64,000 nt of DNA, from the NCBI RefSeq assembly GCF_038237375.1, contig NZ_CP151273.1, positions 496,001 to 560,000 on the forward strand, read 5' to 3'. The number at the start of each line of letters is the position of its first letter. Position 1 is the first letter of the stretch. The translations under genes were made by a program, and so were the position numbers. Source of the DNA: Alcaligenes sp. SDU_A2 (GTDB lineage Bacteria > Pseudomonadota > Gammaproteobacteria > Burkholderiales > Burkholderiaceae_B). Below are positions 53,235 to 61,891 of this stretch, piece after piece. The notes under the pieces are model-generated. The model saw only the letters and a list, made by a program, of their open reading frames with translations, had not been told where the DNA came from and did no database searches.

Positions 53235-54295
53235 TGGATGCCCATACCCTGCGTTTGCGCATCCGCCAGGGGGAGCCGCTGACTGGCCTGGATCTGGTGC
53301 GGTTGCGATTGCCGCCGGGCGATTATTCCGGAGCTGTATTTGTGGCCTGCCGCTTGCCGAGCTTGCAGGCCTACGGAGTCAATCTGGCCGGCAGCCGCTT
53401 CCACCAGTGCGATCTGGAAGGGGCCATGCTGGATGGAGCCGCACTGGATGGTGCCGTGTTCATGGACTGTACGCTGTCCGGCGTGTCCTGGCGGCATGTG
53501 CGGGCCGATGAGCTGCTTTGGCAGGACTGCGACCTGACAGGCAGCGCCTGGCACGGCAGTGCCTTGCGGGATTCGCACTGGGTGCAGTGCGCGCTGACGC
53601 AGGGCTGTTTTGATCGGGCCTTGTTGCAGCGGTGCACCTGGACGGGCTGCCGGGCCGGGGGGCTGTCTTTGCTGGCCAGCCGATTGGAAGATGTCGTGGT
53701 GACGGATCTGGATTGGCACGGCAGTGTTCTGGCAGAAAGTCGTTGGGAGCGGGTGACGGCCACTGGCTGCAACTTTCAGGGCATGGACTTGGCGGGTCTG
53801 GATCTGAGCGGCAGTATTTTCATGGCGTCCGATTTCAGACAGGCCGATCTGAGCGCGGCTTGTCTGCGTCGCAGCAATTTCAAGTCCGCGTTGTTGGGGG
53901 GAGCGATTTTGGATGGCGCGCAGGCGCAGCAGGCGGTGTTTGTGCAGGCCCAGGCCCAGGGGTTGCGGGCGCGGGATGCCGATCTGTCCCAAAGTCTGTG
54001 GGCGCAGGCCGACGCGCCCGAGGCGGATTTTCGTCGTGCCTGTCTGCACCAGGCCTATTTTGCTCAGGCTGTGCTGACACAGGCGCGTTTTGAATGTAGC
54101 AATGTCTTGTATGCCGATTTTTCCTATGCAGACTGCAGGGGTGCGGTGTGGGATGAGACCCGGTTCGAGCGTACCCAGTTTCACCGGACTCTGCTCGATA
54201 AGCCGGGTCAGGAGCATGCGCCTGGCTGCCTGCCCCATGACCGGGCTTTGCATGAGTCCGAAAGCTGGACGGCGCGCTACATGAATCTTGACTAA
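53231..54295 (+). CDS. Pentapeptide repeat protein
   Basis: A 354-residue protein made almost entirely of pentapeptide repeats of the A(D/N)LxX type from about residue 15 to 320 (GSRFHQCDLEGAMLDGAALDG and similar), predicted to form a right-handed quadrilateral beta-helix. The N-terminus LRLRIRQGEPLTGLDLVRL leads into the repeats. The ATG overlaps the stop of the DUF2169 fusion, so the two are co-translated. Pentapeptide proteins near DUF2169/DUF4150 genes are common, but their role is unknown. Start 53231 or 53234. Confidence 0.9.
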   Translation: MMDAHTLRLRIRQGEPLTGLDLVRLRLPPGDYSGAVFVACRLPSLQAYGVNLAGSRFHQCDLEGAMLDGAALDGAVFMDCTLSGVSWRHVRADELLWQDCDLTGSAWHGSALRDSHWVQCALTQGCFDRALLQRCTWTGCRAGGLSLLASRLEDVVVTDLDWHGSVLAESRWERVTATGCNFQGMDLAGLDLSGSIFMASDFRQADLSAACLRRSNFKSALLGGAILDGAQAQQAVFVQAQAQGLRARDADLSQSLWAQADAPEADFRRACLHQAYFAQAVLTQARFECSNVLYADFSYADCRGAVWDETRFERTQFHRTLLDKPGQEHAPGCLPHDRALHESESWTARYMNLD

Positions 54296-54304
54296 GGAGA
54301 GCCG

Positions 54305-55114
54305 ATGTTCGCCAATTGCCAATTGGGGGGCATGGACATTGCCTTCCCGGATATCTGCAAGACGCCGCCGGCCCTGGTGCCTATTCCCTATCCGAATTTT
54401 GCGACCGGCTTCATGGGTATTCCCAATGCCTGGAATATCCTCTTGCAGGGTGGGCCGGCGCATAATCTGTTGACCACTATCCCGTTGAGCAATGGCGACA
54501 ATCCGGGCCTGGCACTGGGCTTGATCTCCCAGACGGTGATGTCGCGTTCGCGTTCTATTACCTGCGTGCCGAATGTGCTTTGGAAAGGGATTCCGGCCAC
54601 GCGCCTGACCAGCCTGAGCATGCAGAACTCCGTCAATACGGTCGGTATGCGCGTGGTGCCCAGCCAGTTCAAGGTGGTGTTGTTGGGCGGTGGCGGTGCG
54701 GGCGGTGGCGGCGGCAGGGCCGGCAAGGCCGCCGCTGGCAGTGGGCCGGATGCGGCGCGCAAGGCGGCGGCGCGCGAGGCCAAACGGGCCCAGCTCAAGC
54801 GCAATAAACGGCGTGGCGCGCAGCGTGAACGCGAGGTCGAGTCCGAGTTAAAGCAGGAAGGCCACGAGGTGATGGGCACCCAGGTGTCCGCAAAAACTCC
54901 ACTGACCCGCCGTGTCATCGATATACTGATCAAAGACAAGAACACGGGCAACATCCGGGCGGTCGAAGTCAAAAGCGGTGGGGCGCGTCGCTCCGCCACC
55001 CAATTGGCCAAGGACAAGGCCATGGCCCGCGACGGCGCGCAACTGATCGGCAAGAATGCGCCCCGGCAACCGCTTCCCAAGGACATACGTATACCTACGG
55101 AGGTACGACATTGA
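54305..55114 (+). CDS. PAAR-like DUF4150 protein with C-terminal nuclease-like toxin domain
   Basis: A 269-residue T6SS tip effector. Residues 1-125 form the PAAR-like DUF4150 domain that sharpens the VgrG tip (MFANCQLGGMDIAFPDICKT, PIPYPN, LTTIPLSNGDNPGLALG). A glycine-rich hinge (LLGGGGAGGGGG near 127-137) and a Lys/Arg-rich stretch lead to a C-terminal domain (about 172-262) with a PD-(D/E)xK-like core: Glu177 or Glu179 in a REREVESEL helix, Asp206 in RRVIDILI and Glu221-Val-Lys223 in AVEVKSGG. It should cut DNA or RNA in target cells. The last codons overlap the next gene, the likely immunity gene. Confidence 0.88.
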   Translation: MFANCQLGGMDIAFPDICKTPPALVPIPYPNFATGFMGIPNAWNILLQGGPAHNLLTTIPLSNGDNPGLALGLISQTVMSRSRSITCVPNVLWKGIPATRLTSLSMQNSVNTVGMRVVPSQFKVVLLGGGGAGGGGGRAGKAAAGSGPDAARKAAAREAKRAQLKRNKRRGAQREREVESELKQEGHEVMGTQVSAKTPLTRRVIDILIKDKNTGNIRAVEVKSGGARRSATQLAKDKAMARDGAQLIGKNAPRQPLPKDIRIPTEVRH

Positions 55115-55563
55115 ATACGCACTCTGATTCCGTTAAGTACGACGCTGTGGACTGGCATGTGGGCGGCGAGTATCCCGCTGATCTGGGACCGCAGGGTGGG
55201 CGTACGCACATCGGCATGTATCTGGCCTGGTTGGTGGAGCGTCGTTTGTTGTCGGACGCTTTCGTCGGCCGTTTCCCCAACCAGGTGCGCCAATGCCGCG
55301 ATCGCATGATGAAAGGTTCGCAATTGCTGCAGGAGTGTTGCGACGATGTGCTGGTCAGCGAGGACATGTCTGACGTGGGCAAGGCGTTCAGCGATTTTTA
55401 CTACGACGATTTTTATCTGGACGATTATGTGGATACGCTGGACGACGAGGCTTTGCCGTCCATCTACCATGTGCAGGACGACTGGGCTACGTTCAAAATA
55501 TTGCGCCCCGTGTTGGAAGAGCGCTACGCCCGCTGGCGCGAGGACCAGGGCCTGGATGAGTAA
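55111..55563 (+). CDS. Putative immunity protein to the DUF4150 toxin
   Basis: A 150-residue, strongly acidic protein (many Asp and Glu, e.g. DFYYDDFYLDDYVDTLDDE near residue 95), opposite in charge to the very basic toxin domain encoded directly upstream. The start KYDAVDWHVGGEYPADLG with THIGMYLAWLVERRL resembles a family of small THIGM(Y/F)LAW proteins often found next to toxins. Translation starts at TTG (55111) 6 bases after GGAGGT (55099-55104) and overlaps the toxin stop (TTGA), so the two are coupled. A strong terminator follows. Confidence 0.8.
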   Translation: MNTHSDSVKYDAVDWHVGGEYPADLGPQGGRTHIGMYLAWLVERRLLSDAFVGRFPNQVRQCRDRMMKGSQLLQECCDDVLVSEDMSDVGKAFSDFYYDDFYLDDYVDTLDDEALPSIYHVQDDWATFKILRPVLEERYARWREDQGLDE

Positions 55564-55594
55564 TTCGTATTTTGGCTGAATGCGGGTCGAGACG

Positions 55595-55622
55595 GCGCTG
55601 CCACAAGGCAGCGCTTTTTTAT
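55595..55622 (+). terminator. Terminator between effector cassette and tss operon
   Basis: Perfect 8-bp stem GCGCTGCC (55595-55602) and GGCAGCGC (55607-55614), ACAA loop, followed by TTTTTTATT. It ends the spike/effector transcript 30 bp past the immunity gene stop. Confidence 0.95.
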
Positions 55623-55754
55623 TGCGCTCATTTGCTTCAAAAAGAGCGTAATTACATCTATTTTGCAAAATAAGTAACTAAAAACTTTCGTCAAAGAGCT
55701 GTCATTTTCTATTTCTAGACTAGGTTTCGTGATTGGTTTTCCGAGACAGGCGAC
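55623..55754 (+). promoter_or_regulatory. Presumed promoter region of the tss operon
   Basis: A 132-bp AT-rich stretch between the terminator and tssA. It must contain the promoter for tssA-G; no clear sigma-54 or sigma-70 boxes stood out to me. Confidence 0.45.
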
Positions 55755-56813
55755 ATGCTCGATGCAACGCAGGACCGATGGCAACCGACCTGGTCCTTAG
55801 ATACCGGCCAATTGGCCTATGGCGAAAATCTGGAGTACGAACCGGATTTTCTGGCGCTGATGCAGGCCTTGCAGGTTCAAGGCGAACAACAGTTTGGTCA
55901 GACCATCATTCCGGCGCAGGTGCCGGACTGGGCGCGTATTACCCGGCTGGCGCAAGACTTGCTGGACCGCTCGGCCGATATACGGCTGCTGGTGGTGTTG
56001 GCGCAGGCGCGCTTGCAGACCGGCGGTTTGCCCGCGTTGGCGCAGATTGGCGCTTGGCTGGCCTTGGCTTTGGAGCAGGGGTGGGAACAGATCCATCCTC
56101 AGTTGCGCGATGATGGGGAATTTGACCCTTTGCCGCGTGTTAATGCCTTGGCGGGTCTGTCGGCGTCCGATGGACTGGGCCGCCTGATGCGCGAAGCGCC
56201 TGTCGTTAGCCTGGGCCACAGACAGTTGAACCTGCGCGAAGTGGGGCAGGTGCTCGATGGCAGTCAGCGCGACACCAGCCTGCCGGGTCGGGAGCATTTG
56301 GTGGAAGAACTGCGCCGGGCGTTTGCCGCCGGTGCCACGTCAGTGGCGGCGCTGTATCGCTTGCAGCAGATACGCCAGTCTCTGGAATCGGTCGTGCATC
56401 AGCACCTGGATGCGGAATGGTCGGTGCGTCTGGACGGAGCCTGGGAGACGGTGCAGGCCGTGTGCGCCGTGTTGGATCAGGCCAGCGGGCAGGCTGGGAC
56501 GCTAGCCCCGTCTGTTCAGGATGGTGTTGACGGCCAGGCGGCGCTGCCCGGTGGAACGCGTCCTGTGTTGGAGCTGGCCGATTGGCAGAGTCTGCATATC
56601 GCCTCTCGCGAACAGGTCATGCTGGTGCTGGACAAAGTGGTTGCCTATTTCGAGCAGCACGAACCCAGCCACCCCGCCCCTTTGCTGCTGCGTCGCGCCC
56701 AGCAATTGGTTCCTATGGGCTTTCATGAATTGATCCAGGACCTGGCACCCAGCGCCTGGGATCAGATTCAGGTCTTTATGCCCCGTCCGCCGTCGGCGGA
56801 TCTTGCCTCTTAA
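55755..56813 (+). CDS. tssA: T6SS baseplate/sheath-cap protein TssA
   Basis: A 352-residue ImpA_N-domain protein. The N-terminal segment GENLEYEPDFLALMQALQVQG and the later DWARITRLAQDLLDRSADIRL are the usual start of TssA. The C-terminal region (HPAPLLLRRAQQLVPMGFHELIQDLAP) is the short TssA type. It caps and guides sheath assembly. First gene of tssA-B-C-hcp-E-F-G. Confidence 0.94.
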   Translation: MLDATQDRWQPTWSLDTGQLAYGENLEYEPDFLALMQALQVQGEQQFGQTIIPAQVPDWARITRLAQDLLDRSADIRLLVVLAQARLQTGGLPALAQIGAWLALALEQGWEQIHPQLRDDGEFDPLPRVNALAGLSASDGLGRLMREAPVVSLGHRQLNLREVGQVLDGSQRDTSLPGREHLVEELRRAFAAGATSVAALYRLQQIRQSLESVVHQHLDAEWSVRLDGAWETVQAVCAVLDQASGQAGTLAPSVQDGVDGQAALPGGTRPVLELADWQSLHIASREQVMLVLDKVVAYFEQHEPSHPAPLLLRRAQQLVPMGFHELIQDLAPSAWDQIQVFMPRPPSADLAS

Positions 56814-56840
56814 TCCAATGAATCAAACGGAGAAGACCTG

Positions 56841-57398
56841 ATGTCTGCGAAATCCAATACTGGCAGCGGCCAGAAGTTTCTGGGCCGCAACCGCGCCCCG
56901 CGTGTGCAGATCGAATATGACGTAGAGCTGTATGGTGCCGAGCACCGTGTGCAGCTGCCTTTTGTAATGGGTGTGCTGGCCGATCTGGCTGGACACAACA
57001 CGGACAGCCAGCCGGAGCTGGGCGAGCGCAAGTTTCTGGAAATCGATGTCGACAATTTTGACGATCGCATGAAATCGATTGCGCCCCGCTTGAACCTGCA
57101 AGTTCCCAATAGCCTGAGCGGCCAGGGCGTGCTGGGCGTGGAAGTGGCGTTTGACTCTATGGACAGTTTTTCGCCGGCGCAGTTGGCTCGCCAGATCGAA
57201 CCGCTGGCCCATTTATTACAAGCACGCACTCAGTTGGCCAATTTGCTGACCTATATGGATGGCAAAAGCGGGGCGGAGGAACTGCTGTCCCGTTTGCTGC
57301 AACAACCCGAGCTGCTGCGTGCGTTGGCTGGCCGCCCACCGCAGGCCTTGCCCACGAGCGAACCACAGTCCGGTCAGGACAACGAAGCACAACAATAA
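56841..57398 (+). CDS. tssB: T6SS contractile sheath small subunit TssB
   Basis: A 185-residue VipA/ImpB homologue. The start KFLGRNRAPRVQIEYDVELYG and PFVMGVLADLAGH near residue 45 are signatures, and the C-terminal helix holds TssC. Located 27 bp after tssA and 11 bp before tssC. Confidence 0.97.
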   Translation: MSAKSNTGSGQKFLGRNRAPRVQIEYDVELYGAEHRVQLPFVMGVLADLAGHNTDSQPELGERKFLEIDVDNFDDRMKSIAPRLNLQVPNSLSGQGVLGVEVAFDSMDSFSPAQLARQIEPLAHLLQARTQLANLLTYMDGKSGAEELLSRLLQQPELLRALAGRPPQALPTSEPQSGQDNEAQQ

Positions 57399-57409
57399 GG
57401 AATACCGCG

Positions 57410-58903
57410 ATGACATCCACTCAGATATTGACCGCGACCGACGAGGACACCCGGCTGGACCAGCTTTCGGTACTGCTCCAGCAGCAGTTTCGCCCCAAGA
57501 CCGAGCAGGCCCAGCAGGCGGTGGAATATGCCGTGGCGACCTTGGCCGAACAGGCGCTGGAGCAGTCGGTCACGTTGAGCGACGATGCCTATCAGACGAT
57601 TCAGGCCGTCATCGCGCAGATCGACCGAAAGATGACCGAGCAGATCAACCACATCCTGCATCACCCGGAGTTTCAGCGCCTGGAAGGAGCCTGGCGGGGC
57701 CTGCATCATTTGGTCAGCAATACGGAGACCGACGAATTGTTGCGTATCCGGGTCATGCCGGCGTCCAAGAAGGAGCTGGCGCGTAATCTGAAGCGCTACA
57801 AAGGCGTGGCGTGGGATCAAAGTCCTTTGTTCAAGAAAGTGTATGAACAGGAATACGGACAGTTCGGTGGCGAACCTTTCGGCTGCCTGGTGGGCGATTA
57901 CCACTTTGACCATAGTCCGCCCGATGTGGAAATGCTGGGCGAGCTGGCGCGCATTGGCGCGGCCGCGCACAGCCCTTTTATCGCCGGTGCCGCGCCTTCG
58001 GTCATGCAGATGGAGTCTTGGCAGGAGCTGGCCAATCCGCGCGATCTGACCAAGATTTTTTCCAATACTGAATACGCGGCCTGGCAAAGCCTGCGCGAAT
58101 CGGATGATGCGCGGTATTTGGGGTTGGCCATGCCGCGTTTTCTGGCGCGCTTGCCTTATGGCGCGCGTACCAATCCGGTCGATGAGTTTGACTTCGAGGA
58201 AGACACCGACGGGGCCAACCACGACCGTTATACCTGGGCCAACTCAGCCTACGCGATGGCAGTCAATATCAATCGCTCCTTCAAGCACTTTGGCTGGTGC
58301 ACGGCGATTCGCGGCGTGGAGTCGGGCGGGGCTGTCGAGAACCTGCCTTGCCATACCTTTCCCACCGACGATGGTGGGGTGGATATCAAGTGTCCGACCG
58401 AAATCGCCATCAGCGATAGGCGCGAGGCCGAACTGGCCAAGAATGGCTTTATGCCGCTGGTGCATCGGAAAAATTCGGACTTTGCTGCATTTATCGGGGC
58501 GCAGTCTTTGCAAAAACCACAGGAATACTACGACGCCGACGCCACGGCCAATGCCCGTTTGGCGGCGCGCCTGCCGTATTTGTTTGCCTGCTGCCGTTTC
58601 GCGCACTACCTGAAGTGCATTGTGCGCGACAAGATCGGCTCGTTTCGTGAGCGCGACGATATGGAGCGGTGGCTCAATGGCTGGATCATGAATTATGTGG
58701 ATGGCGATCCGACCAACTCGTCCCAGGAAACCAAAGCCCGCAAACCGTTGGCGGCGGCCGAAGTGGCCGTGCAGGAGGTGCCGGACAACCCGGGCTATTA
58801 CGCCGCCAAATTCTTTTTGCGGCCGCATTATCAATTGGAAGGACTGACCGTGTCCTTGCGTCTGGTGTCCCGCCTGCCCTCGCTCAAGGGTGAGCAGAGC
58901 TGA
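57410..58903 (+). CDS. tssC: T6SS contractile sheath large subunit TssC
   Basis: A 497-residue VipB/ImpC homologue forming the outer sheath with TssB. LEGAWRGLHHLVSNTETDE near residue 90, GVAWDQSPLFKKVYEQEYGQ, and FGCLVGDYHFDHSP are classic. The C-terminal ELA...GFMPLVHRKNSDFAAFIGAQSL segment also fits. Length matches the family. Confidence 0.97.
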   Translation: MTSTQILTATDEDTRLDQLSVLLQQQFRPKTEQAQQAVEYAVATLAEQALEQSVTLSDDAYQTIQAVIAQIDRKMTEQINHILHHPEFQRLEGAWRGLHHLVSNTETDELLRIRVMPASKKELARNLKRYKGVAWDQSPLFKKVYEQEYGQFGGEPFGCLVGDYHFDHSPPDVEMLGELARIGAAAHSPFIAGAAPSVMQMESWQELANPRDLTKIFSNTEYAAWQSLRESDDARYLGLAMPRFLARLPYGARTNPVDEFDFEEDTDGANHDRYTWANSAYAMAVNINRSFKHFGWCTAIRGVESGGAVENLPCHTFPTDDGGVDIKCPTEIAISDRREAELAKNGFMPLVHRKNSDFAAFIGAQSLQKPQEYYDADATANARLAARLPYLFACCRFAHYLKCIVRDKIGSFRERDDMERWLNGWIMNYVDGDPTNSSQETKARKPLAAAEVAVQEVPDNPGYYAAKFFLRPHYQLEGLTVSLRLVSRLPSLKGEQS

Positions 58904-58953
58904 TTTGTATCCGGGCCAGCGACTGGCCTTATTTGACCTTCAAGGAGAAAAGC

Positions 58954-59436
58954 GTGGCTGTTGATATGTTCATGAAAATCGAGGGTGCCAGTGGTGAATC
59001 CAAGGATTCCAACCATAAGGATTGGACCGATATTCTGTCGTTTTCGTGGGGGGCTTCCCAGCCCGGCAGCATGAGCGCCGGGGGCGGCGGCGGCCAGGGC
59101 AAGGCAAATTTTAATGATTTGCATGTGCTGGCCCGCATCGATAAGGCTGCGCCGGCGGTAATGAAACATTGCGCCAGCGGCAAGCACCTGGGCAAGGTGG
59201 AGCTGTCGGTGTGCAAGGCCGGGGGCGAACAGGTGGAATATTCCAAAATTACCTTGGAAGATGTGCTGGTGACCTCGGTGCAACTGAATGCCGAGCGCGA
59301 GGTGGAAAGCGTGCTGGTCAACTATTCTTTCCAGGCTGCGCGCGTCAAGCAGCAGTACTGGGAGCAATCCGATCGGGGCACCAAGGGCGCGGAAACGCTC
59401 GTGGCCTGGGACATCAAGCAGAACAAAGAGGCCTGA
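58954..59436 (+). CDS. hcp: T6SS tube protein Hcp
   Basis: A 160-residue Hcp1-type protein that stacks as hexamers to form the inner tube. The start is GTG at 58954 (AVDMFMKIEGASGESKD), because AAGGAG lies 6-11 bases upstream and Hcp proteins begin at this point. The YSKITLEDVLVTSVQLN and NYSFQAARVKQQYWEQ blocks are conserved. Located between tssC and tssE. Confidence 0.96.
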   Translation: MAVDMFMKIEGASGESKDSNHKDWTDILSFSWGASQPGSMSAGGGGGQGKANFNDLHVLARIDKAAPAVMKHCASGKHLGKVELSVCKAGGEQVEYSKITLEDVLVTSVQLNAEREVESVLVNYSFQAARVKQQYWEQSDRGTKGAETLVAWDIKQNKEA

Positions 59437-59465
59437 GCCGAGCAGGCGACAGGAGCAGGAAGGCC

Positions 59466-60008
59466 ATGAATCGTTTCCGTCCTTCCGGCGGCCGCAACGC
59501 CGCGCCTGCGCGCGGCCAGGCGGACCGCCTGCAACCCTGCCTGCTGGACAGGTTGACCGACGAGCGGCCCGGCCATGTGTCGGAGCCGCCGCAACCGATG
59601 AGCCAGCGGCAGATGCGTCAGGCGGTCCTGCGCGATCTGGGGTATTTGCTTAATACGCCTAATCAGGGCAGCACGGTGCTGATGCAAGCGCTGACCCATG
59701 TGCGCCGGTCGTGTCTGAATTATGGCTTGAGCCCATTGGCCGGCAAGACCATGAGCGAGGTGCAATGGCTGGATGTGGAGCAGGCCTTGCGCACGGCCAT
59801 CTTGCATTTTGAGCCGCGTATCTTGCCCGATACCTTGCACGTGCATTGTCTGGATCAGGGCGAACAGCGCGATTTGCACAATGTGCTTAGCTTGCGCATT
59901 CAGGGCCATATCTGGTGCGAACCGTACCCGCAGGAGTTTTTGCTGCGCACGCGCATCGATCTGGAAAGTGGTCACCTAGACCTGGAAGAGAGTTACGCAT
60001 CGGCATGA
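59466..60008 (+). CDS. tssE: T6SS baseplate protein TssE (gp25-like)
   Basis: A 180-residue protein with the gp25 lysozyme-like fold. The conserved SVLNYGLSP-type block appears as CLNYGLSPLAGKT near residue 95, followed by EQALRTAILHFEPRI (the usual FEPRL region). The ATG at 59466 starts a short basic N-terminus. The stop overlaps the tssF start (ATGA). Confidence 0.94.
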   Translation: MNRFRPSGGRNAAPARGQADRLQPCLLDRLTDERPGHVSEPPQPMSQRQMRQAVLRDLGYLLNTPNQGSTVLMQALTHVRRSCLNYGLSPLAGKTMSEVQWLDVEQALRTAILHFEPRILPDTLHVHCLDQGEQRDLHNVLSLRIQGHIWCEPYPQEFLLRTRIDLESGHLDLEESYASA

Positions 60009-61891
60009 ATCCCGAGTTGCTGCAGTATTACAACCGCGAACTGGCTTACCTGCGCGAGCTGGGTGCCGAGTTTGCGCAGGCCTACCCTAAAGTGGCCGCC
60101 CGTCTGGGCTTGCAGGATACGGCGGTGGCCGATCCTTATGTGGAGCGATTGTTGGAAGGCTTTAGCTTTCTGACCGCACGCATCCAGATGAAGATGGACG
60201 CGGAGTTTCCCCGGCTAAGTCACCAGTTGCTTGATGCCATCCAGCCCTCTTGGCTGATGCCCACGCCCAGCATGGGCCTGGTGCAGTTTCATCCCAGCAT
60301 GAGCGAGGGGTCGCTGGCCAAGGGTTTTACCCTGGAGCGTCATACGGCGCTGCGCTCGCGTATTCCGGCAGGTGAACAGACGGCCTGTGAGTTTTCCACC
60401 TGCCATGCCGTGACGCTGTGGCCCATGCAATTGTCCGATGCGCGCTTGACTGATGTGCCGGGCAACGTGCCGTTGGCGGCCTTGGGCAGCCGGCAGGCAT
60501 TGTCGGCCCGCTCGACCCTGACGCTGGACTTTCAGGTGCAGGGTGGCTTGACCCTGGAGGAGCTGGCGGTCGATGAGCTGAGTCTGCATCTGGGCGGCCC
60601 CGAGTCCGACAGCAGCGTCTTGCTGGACGCCTTGTTGCGGCAGACCCTGGGTGTGTTTGTGCAGATGGGCCAGGAGCCGGCGCAGTTGCTTGGTACGGCC
60701 CAATGCCTGACGCATGACGGGCTGCAGGACGAGCAGTCGATCTTGCCGGTGGCGGCTCAGGAGTTTTCGGGACATCGTTTGTTGCGGGAGTATTTTTCCT
60801 TGCCGGGCCGTTTTTCTTTTGTGCGACTGCGCGGCGTGCAGGCGGCGATTGCCCGCAGCCGTGCGCTGGGCGGCAAGAGCCGGCGCTGGTCTGTGCATAT
60901 TGTGTTCGGGCAGGCCTGGCCCGATCTGGCGGCGCGGGTCGGGCCGGGCCATGTGCGTCTGTACTGCACCCCGGCCGTCAATCTGTTTCGTCGGCGCAGC
61001 GAACGCATGGCGTTGCGCGCGCAGGCTACCGACCATCATGTGGTTATGGACCGTACCCGGCCTATGGACTTCGAGGTGTGTTTGCTGGAGCAAGTGCGCG
61101 GACATGGTCACCAGGGGGTGGATGATGTCGTGTTCCGGCCCTTGTATGCGACCACGGCGCAGGATGCCGGCAATTTTGGGCGCTATTACACGGTGCGTCG
61201 CGAGTCGCGCGTGGCGTCGGACAGTCAGAAGCGATGGGGCGGGCGCAGTAGCTATGCGGGCAGCGAGTTGTATCTGTCTCTGGTCGATCAGCGTGAACGA
61301 CCTGATTGGTTTGGCATGCAACAGATCAGCGTGACGGCTTGGTGCAGCAACCGCGACCTGCCCTTGCTGTTGCCCCGTTCGTCTCAATCGGACTTCAGCC
61401 TGCGCGTGTCTGCGCCAGTCGCGGCGGTGACCTTGCTGGATGCGCCGACCCGTCCGCGTTCCATGTCGGCGGGCGGGCGGCAGGCCTGGGAATTGATTTC
61501 CCAACTGAGCCTGGCCCAGCTTGGCGTGGCGCAGACCGATCCGCTGGAAGCCGCAGGGCGTTGGCGCGCTTTGCTGGCCGCGCATGTAGACCCGGCCGAT
61601 GCCGGAGCGTTGCGCCAGATTGCGGCCATTGTCTCCGTTCAGGCCCGTCCGGTGCAACGGGCCATGCCGGGGCCAGGGCCGTTGGTGATGGGCAGGGGCG
61701 TGCACTTCGAGGTCACCCTGGATCAAAGCGGTTTTCCGGGTGGGCGCTCGTTCGCGCTGGCTGCCGTGCTGAGCCGTTATCTGACCCGTCATGTCAGCAT
61801 GAATAGTTTTGTGTCTACGCAGTTCCGCTCGCAGGCGGGCGTGGATCTGGGGGCCTGGGCCCCCAGTGCCGGTACCCGGCCTGTCGTATGA
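60005..61891 (+). CDS. tssF: T6SS baseplate protein TssF
   Basis: A 628-residue VasA/ImpG homologue. The canonical start MNPELLQYYNRELAYLRELG and YPKVAARLGLQ, then DPYVERLLEGFSFLTARIQ, leave no doubt. It binds TssG and TssE around the spike. Overlaps tssE and tssG by 4 bp each. Confidence 0.96.
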   Translation: MNPELLQYYNRELAYLRELGAEFAQAYPKVAARLGLQDTAVADPYVERLLEGFSFLTARIQMKMDAEFPRLSHQLLDAIQPSWLMPTPSMGLVQFHPSMSEGSLAKGFTLERHTALRSRIPAGEQTACEFSTCHAVTLWPMQLSDARLTDVPGNVPLAALGSRQALSARSTLTLDFQVQGGLTLEELAVDELSLHLGGPESDSSVLLDALLRQTLGVFVQMGQEPAQLLGTAQCLTHDGLQDEQSILPVAAQEFSGHRLLREYFSLPGRFSFVRLRGVQAAIARSRALGGKSRRWSVHIVFGQAWPDLAARVGPGHVRLYCTPAVNLFRRRSERMALRAQATDHHVVMDRTRPMDFEVCLLEQVRGHGHQGVDDVVFRPLYATTAQDAGNFGRYYTVRRESRVASDSQKRWGGRSSYAGSELYLSLVDQRERPDWFGMQQISVTAWCSNRDLPLLLPRSSQSDFSLRVSAPVAAVTLLDAPTRPRSMSAGGRQAWELISQLSLAQLGVAQTDPLEAAGRWRALLAAHVDPADAGALRQIAAIVSVQARPVQRAMPGPGPLVMGRGVHFEVTLDQSGFPGGRSFALAAVLSRYLTRHVSMNSFVSTQFRSQAGVDLGAWAPSAGTRPVV

